Of a DNA stretch of 13,943 bases, positions 6,415-13,938 are shown piece after piece. The stretch's first letter is position 1; every line of letters begins with the position of its first letter. Source of the DNA: Bacteroidales bacterium (GTDB lineage: Bacteria > Bacteroidota > Bacteroidia > Bacteroidales > Bacteroidaceae); NCBI GenBank assembly GCA_004555425.1, contig SFID01000062.1, positions 1-13,943 on the forward strand, read 5' to 3'. The translations under genes were made by a program, and so were the position numbers. The notes beneath the pieces were generated by a model. That model was given only the letters and a program-made list of their open reading frames with translations. It ran no database searches and was not told where the DNA came from.

Positions 6415-8037
6415 ATGTATCTTCTTTCTAAACTCAACGTGCAGACCGCTCTGTGCACTCCGTTCTCCGCTCTCCGTCGCTCCTCCATCTGCGGGCTTAT
6501 CCTAGCGTTTTTTCTCCTTGCTGGCAGCCTTCCCCTGCTTGCCCAGCAGAAGGTGCCGCCCGTGCATCATTCGCGAATAGGCGATTCGGTGACGGCCACC
6601 AACAAGGAACTGACCATTCGCATGATTGGCAAACGCCAACGCTATTGCGGCGAAGCCACTACCCGCGATGAGTTTATCAACTCGCCCAAGTCCGTACACA
6701 TTCATCCCAACGGAAAGAAGTTTTATGTCAATTCGCTCGAAGGAGGAAGCACCGTCGTTTACGAGATGGGCAGTTTCAAGCGTCTGAAAGTGGTAGATCA
6801 TCACCTAGGTGCCGAGCACGACCACCTGTGGAGCCAACCTTCCGACTTTTATCCCTTCACCCATTATCCCAAGAACAACCATTTCATGGGCAAACCCGTA
6901 GAGAGCGCGTTCAGTCACAACGGCCGCTATCTCTGGGTGCCATACTATCGCCGCACATACGACATCAACGCGCAAGACCCTTCGGCAGTAGCCGTCATTG
7001 ATACGGAGACCGACGAGATTGTGCGCCTCATGGAAACGGGCCCGCTGCCCAAGATGATTGCCGCTTCGCCAGATGGACGCACCATTGCCATATCCCATTG
7101 GGGCAACAACACCGTGGGGCTCATCGACATCAGTTCCCAGAAACCCGAAGACTGGCACCACAAAGCCTGTCTGGTTGTAGACTACGTCCTGCCACTCAAC
7201 TATTCCACCACCGTGCCCGTTGACCGCGACAACAAGAGCGGCTACGCGCTCCGCGGAACGGTCTTCACGCCCGACAGCCGCTATCTGCTGGTTGGATGTA
7301 TGGGAGGCGGTGGCGGCATTGCGGTCATTGACTTGAAGGACAACCGCTACATGGGTCGCGTCTTGGGCATGATGGCCAATGTGCGCCACCTGATTATCTC
7401 GGGCGGCTATCTCTATCTGAGCATCAACGCCGCTGGCTATGTGCAGCGCATACCTCTCGACACCTTTATAGCCAAGGCCAAGGAACTGACGGGCACCACC
7501 GTTCGCCTCTCGGGCTGGGAGCAATGCAAGGTGGGGCAGGGCGCGCGCACCATTGAGGCATCGCCGAGTGGCCGCTACATATTTGCGGCTTGCAATATCG
7601 TCAGCCAGCTCTACGTAGTGAGCACAGCGACGATGCAGCCTATCGCTTCCATCACGGTGGATTCCTATCCCGTGGGCCTGGATGTCTCGGAGGATGGCCG
7701 CTACGTGTTTGTCACCTCGCAGGGTCGCTCGGGCAAGGGCGGCAATGCCGTCAATATTTTTGAAGTGGAGTATGCCACGCCCGAAATTCCCGAGAAAACG
7801 GCCACCGATACAGCACAAATTGCCCCAACGGCTGCAGACGGCGCCGTACAAGCCGCTGCCAATGGTGGCAAGGCCCAGCAGGATGGCGAGAGCATCCTGT
7901 CGCGTTTCCTCTCCTGCTTCACCGCCTCCACCGAAGAATCGGGCAACGGATTTCCCTACTTGCCCGTGGCCATCGGTGCGGGTGTTGTGATTCTGATTGC
8001 GGGAGTCTATGTCGTGAAGCACCGCTCCTGCTCCTAG
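6415..8037 (+). CDS. Secreted YncE-like beta-propeller protein with C-terminal membrane anchor
   Basis: A 540-residue protein of unknown function exported across the inner membrane. It has an N-terminal signal (basic stretch around R21-R22, hydrophobic 26-43, cleavage near LLAQQ). Propeller-like blades follow, with repeated 'SPDGR / NGKKFYVNS / DGRYVFVTS' turns spread to about residue 460, resembling YVTN/YncE and cytochrome D1-type propellers. A low-complexity Ala/Thr-rich linker comes next, then a single transmembrane segment LPVAIGAGVVILIAGVYVV (516-534) with a short tail KHRSCS. This gives a periplasmic or surface propeller held by a C-terminal anchor. I chose ATG 6415 because it gives a normal signal peptide; ATG 6346 would add 23 residues and place the start very close to the predicted transcription start. 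gdhA follows after 60 bases, possibly in the same transcript. The ligand or partner cannot be read from the sequence. Confidence 0.8.
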   Translation: MYLLSKLNVQTALCTPFSALRRSSICGLILAFFLLAGSLPLLAQQKVPPVHHSRIGDSVTATNKELTIRMIGKRQRYCGEATTRDEFINSPKSVHIHPNGKKFYVNSLEGGSTVVYEMGSFKRLKVVDHHLGAEHDHLWSQPSDFYPFTHYPKNNHFMGKPVESAFSHNGRYLWVPYYRRTYDINAQDPSAVAVIDTETDEIVRLMETGPLPKMIAASPDGRTIAISHWGNNTVGLIDISSQKPEDWHHKACLVVDYVLPLNYSTTVPVDRDNKSGYALRGTVFTPDSRYLLVGCMGGGGGIAVIDLKDNRYMGRVLGMMANVRHLIISGGYLYLSINAAGYVQRIPLDTFIAKAKELTGTTVRLSGWEQCKVGQGARTIEASPSGRYIFAACNIVSQLYVVSTATMQPIASITVDSYPVGLDVSEDGRYVFVTSQGRSGKGGNAVNIFEVEYATPEIPEKTATDTAQIAPTAADGAVQAAANGGKAQQDGESILSRFLSCFTASTEESGNGFPYLPVAIGAGVVILIAGVYVVKHRSCS

Positions 8038-8097
8038 TATTTGCCCCTTCTTTTTTCGTACAGAATATACCACACAACAACTAAACACACTCACATT

Positions 8098-9432
8098 ATG
8101 CAAGCCCAGAAAGTTCTCGACGAAATCAAGCGTCGGTTTCCCAACGAGCCCGAATACCATCAGGCCGTGGAGGAAGTGTTATCCACCATCGAGGAAGAAT
8201 ACAACAAGCATCCCGAGTTCGAGCGCGCCAAACTCATTGAGCGCCTCTGCATCCCCGACCGCATCTACCAATTTCGCGTAAATTGGGTGGACGACAAGGG
8301 CGAAGTGCAGACCAATATGGGTTACCGCGTGCAGCACAATAACTGCATCGGCCCCTACAAGGGAGGTATTCGTTTCCACAGTTCGGTCAATCTGAGCATC
8401 CTCAAGTTCTTGGCGTTCGAACAAACGTTTAAGAATTCCCTCACCACGCTCCCGATGGGTGGCGGCAAGGGCGGTTCTGATTTCTCGCCGCGCGGCAAGA
8501 GCAATGCCGAGGTCATGCGTTTCTGCCAAGCCTTTATGCTCGAACTGAGCCGTCACATTGGTCCCGACACCGACGTACCCGCTGGCGACATCGGCGTGGG
8601 CGGACGCGAGGTTGGCTATATGTTTGGCATGTACAAGAAACTGACACGCGAATTTACGGGCACCCTCACGGGCAAGGGCCGCGAGTTTGGCGGTTCGCTT
8701 ATCCGCCCCGAGGCCACAGGCTATGGCAACGTGTATTTCCTCCAGGAGATGCTCAAGACGCGTGGCCTCGACATCAAGGGCAAGACCGTGCTCATCTCTG
8801 GCTCGGGCAATGTGGCGCAATACACGGCCGAGAAGGTGCTCCAACTGGGCGGAAAGGTGCTCACTATGTCCGACTCCGACGGCTATATCTACGACCCCGA
8901 TGGCATTGACCGCGAGAAACTGGATTATATCATGGAGTTGAAGAATCTTTACCGCGGCCGCATCCGCGAATATGCCGAGCGCTACGGTTGCAAATACGTG
9001 GAAGGAGCGAAACCTTGGGCCGAGAAAGCCGACATTGCCCTGCCTTCGGCCACGCAGAACGAAATCAACGAAGAAGCAGCCCGCACCCTCGTGGCCAACG
9101 GCGTGATAGCGGTGAGCGAAGGTGCCAATATGCCCTCTACGCCCGGCGCCATCCGTGTTTTCCAAGAAGCAAAAATCCTCTACGCTCCTGGCAAGGCAGC
9201 CAATGCTGGCGGTGTCAGTGTGTCGGGATTGGAGATGAGCCAAAACTCCGAGCGCCTGAGTTGGACGGCCGAGGAGGTGGACCATCGCCTTCACCTGATT
9301 ATGGAGGAGATTCACCGCAACTGCGTGAAATATGGCGCACAGCCCGATGGCTACGTCAACTATGTGAAGGGCGCCAACGTGGCCGGATTCATGAAGGTGG
9401 CCCGCGCCATGATGGCGCAAGGCATACTTTAG
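8098..9432 (+). CDS. gdhA: NADP-type glutamate dehydrogenase
   Basis: A cytoplasmic enzyme interconverting 2-oxoglutarate plus ammonia and glutamate; in Bacteroidales it is a main route of ammonia assimilation. The 444 residues match the hexameric small-subunit GDH class in length. Visible motifs are YKGGIRFHSSVNLS (87-100), the active-site loop LPMGGGKGGSDFSPRGKS (118-135) with catalytic Lys124, PAGDIGVGGREVGYMFG (161-177) with Asp164, and the Rossmann motif SGSGNVAQYTAEK (234-246). The C-terminal substrate/cofactor region includes NAGGVSVSGLEMSQNSERLSW (369-389). ATG 8098 gives the standard MQAQKVLDEI N-terminus; a TTG at 8041 would add 19 unrelated residues. Cofactor choice (NADP versus NAD) is inferred from overall resemblance. 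Transcription likely ends at the large hairpin after the gene. Confidence 0.96.
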   Translation: MQAQKVLDEIKRRFPNEPEYHQAVEEVLSTIEEEYNKHPEFERAKLIERLCIPDRIYQFRVNWVDDKGEVQTNMGYRVQHNNCIGPYKGGIRFHSSVNLSILKFLAFEQTFKNSLTTLPMGGGKGGSDFSPRGKSNAEVMRFCQAFMLELSRHIGPDTDVPAGDIGVGGREVGYMFGMYKKLTREFTGTLTGKGREFGGSLIRPEATGYGNVYFLQEMLKTRGLDIKGKTVLISGSGNVAQYTAEKVLQLGGKVLTMSDSDGYIYDPDGIDREKLDYIMELKNLYRGRIREYAERYGCKYVEGAKPWAEKADIALPSATQNEINEEAARTLVANGVIAVSEGANMPSTPGAIRVFQEAKILYAPGKAANAGGVSVSGLEMSQNSERLSWTAEEVDHRLHLIMEEIHRNCVKYGAQPDGYVNYVKGANVAGFMKVARAMMAQGIL

Positions 9433-9470
9433 GCTTCGCCTTTCGGTCGCTGCGCTCCCTTAGTTTCAAC

Positions 9471-9485
9471 GCAGCCTTCGGCTGC
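9471..9485. other. Small GC-rich hairpin after gdhA
   Basis: GCAGCC-ttc-GGCTGC forms a 6-bp stem with a 3-base loop 38 bases after the gdhA stop, with no T-tract. It precedes the much larger hairpin at 9510-9562. Confidence 0.4.
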
Positions 9486-9509
9486 TAGCTCGTTTGTCTA
9501 ACTCTCAAA

Positions 9510-9562
9510 GAAAATGCAATGTACCGCACGTTCACGCGTAACGTGCGGTACATTGCATTTTC
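9510..9562. terminator. Bidirectional terminator: perfect 23-bp stem between convergent genes
   Basis: Left arm 9510-9532 and right arm 9540-9562 are perfect reverse complements around a 7-base loop (CACGCGT). Each arm carries GTACCGCACGTT or its complement at the loop side and an A/T-rich base, so on either strand the stem ends in TTTTC. It lies between the ends of gdhA and the convergent DUF5689 gene, the right place for a shared terminator. The same core recurs at 13832-13850. Confidence 0.8.
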
Positions 9563-9586
9563 AATAAGCAGTCTTTTACTGCAGGG

Positions 9587-10555
9587 TTACTCTGCGGCTG
9601 CCGAGATGTCGTTGATGTCGCGCAACTGGATTTGCCAGTTGTCGTAGTAGGTCAGGATGCCGGTGTAGCGGCGCACGTCCTGCGGAATGGGCATAAAGGA
9701 GATGTTGTTTTGGGTGGAGGTGCGGAGGGCCACCTTGCTGTTGTTGCTCTTGAGCAGGATGGTGCGGTCCACGCCGAAGCCAGCATCGTGGAGTTCATCG
9801 GGGCCGAAGATTTTGGGCAGCGGCTCGAAGTTGCCTGTCAGTTCGCCGCGTTCGGCCTTATCGGCTTTTGCGCCTTGCACCTCGTCGATGAGGCCGCTGA
9901 CCGTGGCCAGTCGGGGCACGTTGCTATACGCCTTGTTGTCCGATGCGCGGAGCCAGGCTTCGCCCGTGTTGTCCGTGAGGTCCTCGGGCACCAGTTCGGG
10001 CGCAGTGAGGTCGGGCTCGCCGATGAGTTCAATGTTTGTGCGGCACTTGTCGAGGAGAATCGGGCCGAGGTTGAGGTTGCCCTGCGAAGAGTAGTAGGGC
10101 TGACCCACGCGAGGCACTTTCGAGTAGACGCCTACGTAGAGGCCGTTGACGTTGATGCGCAGGCGCTGGCCGAGGCGGAAGTAGGGATAGAGGCAGGTGT
10201 TCTTGATGCTGATGATGATGCTTTGGTCCTCGCCCGTGGCAGGGTCAATATTGCGAATCATGACGGTTTGGTAGAGGTTGCCGCTGATGTCGTTGGCCAC
10301 GATGACGCCTTCGAAGATAAGGTCTTCGTTGACCTTGAAGGCGAAGTTGGAAGCGTTGCGCGAGATGTCGGCGCCTGTGCTGCTGGCGCAGAAGCGGTCC
10401 TTCACCTGGCGGATGGTGGTGTTGACCTCACCGACGGAGGTGGGACTGGTGATGATAAGGTCGTCCGTGTTGGGCTCGGCGAAATCCTCCACGCACGAGG
10501 TGGTGGCAAGGAGGGTGCTAGCGCCCAGCAGGAGGAGGGAAAGTATCTTTTTCAT
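9587..10555 (-). CDS. DUF5689 domain surface lipoprotein
   Basis: A 322-residue lipoprotein encoded just downstream of a TonB-dependent receptor. The signal peptide MKKILSLLLLGASTLLATTS is followed by the lipidated Cys21. The next residues VEDFAEP are acidic, resembling the Bacteroidetes lipoprotein export signal, so exposure on the cell surface is plausible. The mature part contains the DUF5689 domain, an OB-fold-like region (about 40-190). Recognisable stretches are LIFEGVIVANDISGNLYQTV, YFRLGQRLRINVNGLYVGVY and VPRVGQPYYSSQGNL. DUF5689 proteins commonly travel with SusC-like receptors and are thought to help capture an unknown ligand. The start lies 15 bases after the receptor stop, so the two form an operon. 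No catalytic motif is visible. The gene ends head-on with gdhA at the shared hairpin. Confidence 0.88.
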   Translation of the reverse strand: MKKILSLLLLGASTLLATTSCVEDFAEPNTDDLIITSPTSVGEVNTTIRQVKDRFCASSTGADISRNASNFAFKVNEDLIFEGVIVANDISGNLYQTVMIRNIDPATGEDQSIIISIKNTCLYPYFRLGQRLRINVNGLYVGVYSKVPRVGQPYYSSQGNLNLGPILLDKCRTNIELIGEPDLTAPELVPEDLTDNTGEAWLRASDNKAYSNVPRLATVSGLIDEVQGAKADKAERGELTGNFEPLPKIFGPDELHDAGFGVDRTILLKSNNSKVALRTSTQNNISFMPIPQDVRRYTGILTYYDNWQIQLRDINDISAAAE

Positions 10556-10570
10556 GATGGGAAACTTATT

Positions 10571-13324
10571 CTAGAACTTGAAACCGATGTTGAGGAAGGC
10601 GTTGAAGGCGTTGGCGTAGTAATACTTGGAGCTCTTGGAGAACTGGTAGCCCTTGTTTTCGCCCTGTGTGAATTGTCCGCCCGACTCGTTGTAGTAATAG
10701 TCGTCGCGGTTCTGCTCGTAGCCGCCTGTGCGCAGGTTGGTGTTGTTGGTGATATTCTGGAGGGAGAGGTTGATGCTCAGCGATCTGCCCTTCTTCAGGC
10801 GGATGAACTTACCGATGGAGGCGTCGAGCATAAAGCCGCCTTTGCATTTCTCCTGCTCTGCGGCTTGTGTGTCCACGATGGAGCCGTCCTGTGCGAAGAG
10901 GATACCGCCCTCCTTCATATACTTCTGCTGCATGGTCTTGTCGCCGTAGCTGAGGTTGCCGTTGGCATCTACGCTGGGCGTATAGAATTTCTTGGCCAGC
11001 TGGTAGGTGCTGGTCAGTCGGCGATAGGGCGAGAAGCCGATATAAACGCGGTCGTAGTAGTTGAGGTTGGCCTCGAAGAACCAGCCATTCACGTTGTACT
11101 CAATGCCCAGGCTGAGAGCCGTCAGCGGAGTGCCGCTCACGCGCATATCCTCGGCGATGACCTGCTGTGCCATGGCTTGGTTGGTCACGGGGTTGGTGCA
11201 GGCGTTGAGTTTTTGGATTTCGTTGGTGCGCAGGCCTTCGTAGTTGATTTGTGCGTAGGGATTGTTTGTGTACTTGGCATCGCCGTATGCGGCCATGAAG
11301 TTGATGGAGAAGTTGGAGGTAATCTTGTAGTTGAGTGCAGCCTCCAGTCCGTAGTGCATCTTCTCAATGCCCGTCATGGTGAGGTAGGTGAAGGTGCTCA
11401 TCTGGTCGTTGTAGTAGGCCGTCTGTTCCGTCTGGTCGCGGAAGAGGAGGTAGTGGCCCGACACCTTGGCGGTGAGTCCGCCGATGCTGAGTGCATAGGA
11501 TGCCTCGCCGCCGAAGATTTTCTCCACTTTGAGGTTGTCCACGAAGTTGTTTTGGATGCGCGGTGCCACAAAACTGTTGCGTGCAAGGGGAGCCTCGGTG
11601 GTGGCGATGCCTGCAAAGGTCAGGAGGTGGTTGGCCGTGGGTCGGAAGGTCATCTGTGCGCGTCCGCCACCGCTGAGGAAGCGTCCTTTACCACTCTTGC
11701 CGTAGGAAACGTCGGCGGTCTGTGTCATACCGTTTTCATCGACGTAGGTCACTTGTCCGCGTCCGTTTTTCATGAGGCCCTCGCGCTGCATAACGGTTCC
11801 GTCCACGTTGCCGGCAAGGTTGAGGGTGAAGAATCCGCGCGAGAACTGGTACTGCGTCCAGAGGTTGCCCCTGTTGACGTAGATATTGTAGTTGTAGCCA
11901 AACTTGTCGCCGATGCCGATTTGACGGTTGGGGTTGTTGAGGTCGTTTTGTGCCTCGTTGCTGCCCATACCGTAGTCGTTTGCGGCAAACTTGTCGATGT
12001 CTGTGTAGCGGGTTGCGCCGAGGAGGTCGTCCATCGTCTTGTAGTGCATACCCTTCGTATGGTTGAAGCGGAAACCAGCGGTGTATTTGTTATAACGGTT
12101 GATCTGCTGGTTGAAGGTGGAGTTGATGGCCGTTACCATCTGGTCGTTGTGGCGACGCTCCAGGTAGTAGAGTGCCTCGCCGCCCTGTGCTTCGTTCTGG
12201 CGGTTGACGTAGTACATACGGTCCCAGTTGACCTGCTGGTTGGCTTCGGAGGAGCGCCAGTAGTCCACGAGGGTGTTGTACTGGTCCAGCAGGAAGGGGT
12301 TTTGGTTGAGGTAGTCGGTGTTGTTCTTGTTGGGGTCGTAGACGTTGAAGATGCTTGAGGGCAAATTCTTGTAGTAGTCGGGGCGCGGGTCGTAGGCATC
12401 GCCGTTCCATCCGAGGGCGGTCGTGCCGTAGTTGCTGTATTTGAAGACGAAGGCGTTGGTCCACTTCCATTTCTCGTCCTTCTTCCAGTCCCAGGTGAGG
12501 ATGGTGGTGGGCTCAAAACTCTTGACCACGCGCGAGTTGCGCTTGCGGCCGTTCTGGTAGCCCCAGTTGGGGTTGTAGTAGTGCGAGTTGACGAGCCAGT
12601 AAGCCTCTTCGGTGGAGGCAGCCTGCTGTCCGCGCTCTGTGGGCGAGCCGAAGGTGACGAGCGAGAGGCTGTGGCGGTCGTTGAACACCTTTTCGGCAGC
12701 GAGGAAGTAGCTCATTGAACTGTAGAACGTACCCTCGATGACGCCCTCGTTGGCCCAGCGGTAGCCAGCCGAGGCAGCCAGGGCCCAGCCGTTGTCCATC
12801 AGGCCCGTGGCGGTGGTCAGCATGCCGCGGGCCACGTAGTTGCGGTTGCAGCCCGAGAGGGCCAGTTTCGAGCCCGTGGCAAATTGGCTGGCGCGGGTGT
12901 TGATGGAGGTGGCGCCACCAAGGCCAGGCACGGCAAAGTTGTTGTAGCCATAGCCAGCCACGCCTTCCTGGTTGCGCACGGCATCGTTCATGCCGCCGAT
13001 GAGGCCGTAACTGAAGCGGCCGCCCTCAAGGTCGTTGAGTTGGACACCATTCATCAGCGTCTTGCTATACATATTATCTAGCGCGCGCACGCGAAAGCGC
13101 ATCGCGCTGAAGCGATAGCCCACTTCGGAGAGGAAGTAGTCGCTGCGGGAAGCCGAGATGGAGGAAACGGTCTGTGCTGCATCATTGTCCTCGTCCAGCT
13201 GTGATTCGGTAAAGGTGAAGTCGGCGTTGTCGTCGTTCACCTTCAGCGAGTCAAGGGGAGCCTGTGCCAAGGCTCCTGTGGCCAGGCAGCAAGCTGCTGC
13301 CAGAAGTTGAATACCTTTACTCAT
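10571..13324 (-). CDS. TonB-dependent outer-membrane receptor
   Basis: A 917-residue outer-membrane transporter that would import a ligand using energy from TonB-ExbBD. The signal peptide MSKGIQLLAAACCLATGALA is followed by Q21. A plug domain begins by about residue 55, with MRFRVRALDN (75-84), MNGVQLNDLEGGRFSYGLIG (91-110) and GVAGYGYNNFAVPGLGGATSI (121-141). A long beta-barrel follows, rich in alternating aromatic strands, and ends in the aromatic NIGFKF typical of outer-membrane barrels. The N-terminal CarboxypepD-like domain found in many Bacteroidetes SusC-type receptors is absent; signal peptide and plug are separated by only ~35 acidic residues. ATG 13324 is chosen because it begins the signal peptide; the upstream in-frame extension of 53 residues has no protein character. 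It forms an operon with the DUF5689 lipoprotein. The ligand is unknown. Confidence 0.9.
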   Translation of the reverse strand: MSKGIQLLAAACCLATGALAQAPLDSLKVNDDNADFTFTESQLDEDNDAAQTVSSISASRSDYFLSEVGYRFSAMRFRVRALDNMYSKTLMNGVQLNDLEGGRFSYGLIGGMNDAVRNQEGVAGYGYNNFAVPGLGGATSINTRASQFATGSKLALSGCNRNYVARGMLTTATGLMDNGWALAASAGYRWANEGVIEGTFYSSMSYFLAAEKVFNDRHSLSLVTFGSPTERGQQAASTEEAYWLVNSHYYNPNWGYQNGRKRNSRVVKSFEPTTILTWDWKKDEKWKWTNAFVFKYSNYGTTALGWNGDAYDPRPDYYKNLPSSIFNVYDPNKNNTDYLNQNPFLLDQYNTLVDYWRSSEANQQVNWDRMYYVNRQNEAQGGEALYYLERRHNDQMVTAINSTFNQQINRYNKYTAGFRFNHTKGMHYKTMDDLLGATRYTDIDKFAANDYGMGSNEAQNDLNNPNRQIGIGDKFGYNYNIYVNRGNLWTQYQFSRGFFTLNLAGNVDGTVMQREGLMKNGRGQVTYVDENGMTQTADVSYGKSGKGRFLSGGGRAQMTFRPTANHLLTFAGIATTEAPLARNSFVAPRIQNNFVDNLKVEKIFGGEASYALSIGGLTAKVSGHYLLFRDQTEQTAYYNDQMSTFTYLTMTGIEKMHYGLEAALNYKITSNFSINFMAAYGDAKYTNNPYAQINYEGLRTNEIQKLNACTNPVTNQAMAQQVIAEDMRVSGTPLTALSLGIEYNVNGWFFEANLNYYDRVYIGFSPYRRLTSTYQLAKKFYTPSVDANGNLSYGDKTMQQKYMKEGGILFAQDGSIVDTQAAEQEKCKGGFMLDASIGKFIRLKKGRSLSINLSLQNITNNTNLRTGGYEQNRDDYYYNESGGQFTQGENKGYQFSKSSKYYYANAFNAFLNIGFKF

Positions 13325-13492
13325 ATAGTTTGATTGGATTTTGGATTTTCTGGGGTGGGGTGGGGCGTTCACGGGATTTCGGATTACGTCAGGGGGCGCT
13401 TCGGCCGCGCCAACCGAGCAATCTCCGACTGCTCCGAATGGTGCCCTCGTAATATAACACATCCGCAACCCTCGCGTGTGCAAAACGCGTCT

Positions 13493-13517
13493 TTTAACAT
13501 TGTAACCAAATGTTAAA
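13493..13517. promoter_or_regulatory. Dyad between divergent units, possible operator
   Basis: TTTAACATT-gtaacca-AATGTTAAA has perfect 9-bp arms with a 7-base centre. It lies about 170 bases upstream of the receptor start (minus strand) and just before the plus-strand promoter at 13522-13553, so a bound protein could affect both. Confidence 0.4.
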
Positions 13518-13521
13518 GCGA

Positions 13522-13553
13522 TTTGGATTTCGGCGGAAAATGTTGTATCTTTG
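13522..13553 (+). promoter_or_regulatory. Consensus Bacteroidetes promoter, plus strand
   Basis: TTTG (13522-13525), a 20-base spacer and TATCTTTG (13546-13553) match both consensus elements exactly. Transcription would start around 13558-13562, right at the hairpin below. No open reading frame follows closely. Confidence 0.75.
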
Positions 13554-13560
13554 TCCTAGC

Positions 13561-13604
13561 GAAGAGGAGAAGTCCCGTAAACACGGGGTTTTCTCCTCTT
13601 TTTT
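13561..13604 (+). ncRNA. Hairpin with T-tract directly after a promoter; possible very short RNA or leader terminator
   Basis: AAGAGGAGAA (13562-13571) pairs perfectly with TTCTCCTCTT (13591-13600). Inside, CCCGT-aaac-ACGGG forms a second stem. The run TTTTTT (13599-13604) follows, as in an intrinsic terminator. With the promoter ending at 13553, the transcript would be about 45 nt, almost entirely this hairpin. Read on the minus strand there is no T-tract, so it does not look like a terminator for minus-strand transcripts. Whether it is a tiny RNA, an attenuator for something beyond the window, or a transcription barrier cannot be decided here. Confidence 0.55.
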
Positions 13605-13775
13605 CGTGAGAAAATGGGCAAAAAAACCATTGTTTTACAAAGCATCTAGGAAAATTTATATGCCGAAGCGAAAATTTTCTTGGCCTTAGCGGTAATCCGC
13701 TTGGCTAAGTTGGTGAGCGCATCGGCCTTTCCCGTTGATTTTTCGGCCTTGGAATTATAAAAGAAGTTAAAGTTT

Positions 13776-13812
13776 TTCCTCGAAAAAAGTTTGATTTTAA
13801 CATTTCGAGGAA
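13776..13812. other. Hairpin with 10-bp stem
   Basis: TTCCTCGAAA (13776-13785) and TTTCGAGGAA (13803-13812) are perfect complements around a 17-base AT-rich loop. No T-tract follows. Function unknown. Confidence 0.4.
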
Positions 13813-13831
13813 CTACTTAGGTCGTTGCAAG

Positions 13832-13850
13832 GCAATGTACCGCACGTTGC
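13832..13850 (+). repeat. Copy of the GTACCGCACGTT motif
   Basis: Seventeen consecutive bases (gcaatgtaccgcacgtt) are identical to one arm of the hairpin at 9510-9562, but the second arm is missing. It lies just inside the REP-like end repeat, mirrored by the degenerate copy at 145-163. Confidence 0.75.
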
Positions 13851-13873
13851 TTTAGGCTTGTATCAGATATGAA

Positions 13874-13938
13874 AGACAAAAACCAAGATAAACCCCTTGA
13901 AGAGTCTGGGGGCTTCGCCCTGGTGTTTGGGCTTCGGG
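13874..13938 (-). repeat. REP-like intergenic repeat, right copy
   Basis: The reverse complement matches 28-92 through the blocks AACACCAGGG, GCCCCC and CTCTTCAAGGGGTTT, followed by a TCTTG/TTTTTG stretch, with a few indels. It carries its own GGGC-ttc-GCCC hairpin (13910-13920). Confidence 0.65.

Noticed and set aside
6805..8160. 451-codon minus-strand open frame opposite the beta-propeller gene
   Set aside because: His/Gly/Val-rich antisense shadow that runs across the propeller gene and into gdhA; no recognisable motif.
9632..12358. 908-codon plus-strand open frame opposite the receptor and lipoprotein genes
   Set aside because: It spans two well-recognised minus-strand genes and their junction, has a Val/Glu/Ala/Leu-rich composition expected from antisense reading of GC-rich genes, and shows no domain.
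13325..13483. 53-residue upstream extension of the TonB-dependent receptor
   Set aside because: It would bury the signal peptide inside the protein; the sequence is intergenic in character.
13680..13760. Possible tRNA-like fold in the right intergenic region
   Set aside because: Small hairpins are present but there is no acceptor/T-arm pattern (no GGTTCRA-like T-loop or matching 7-bp acceptor ends).
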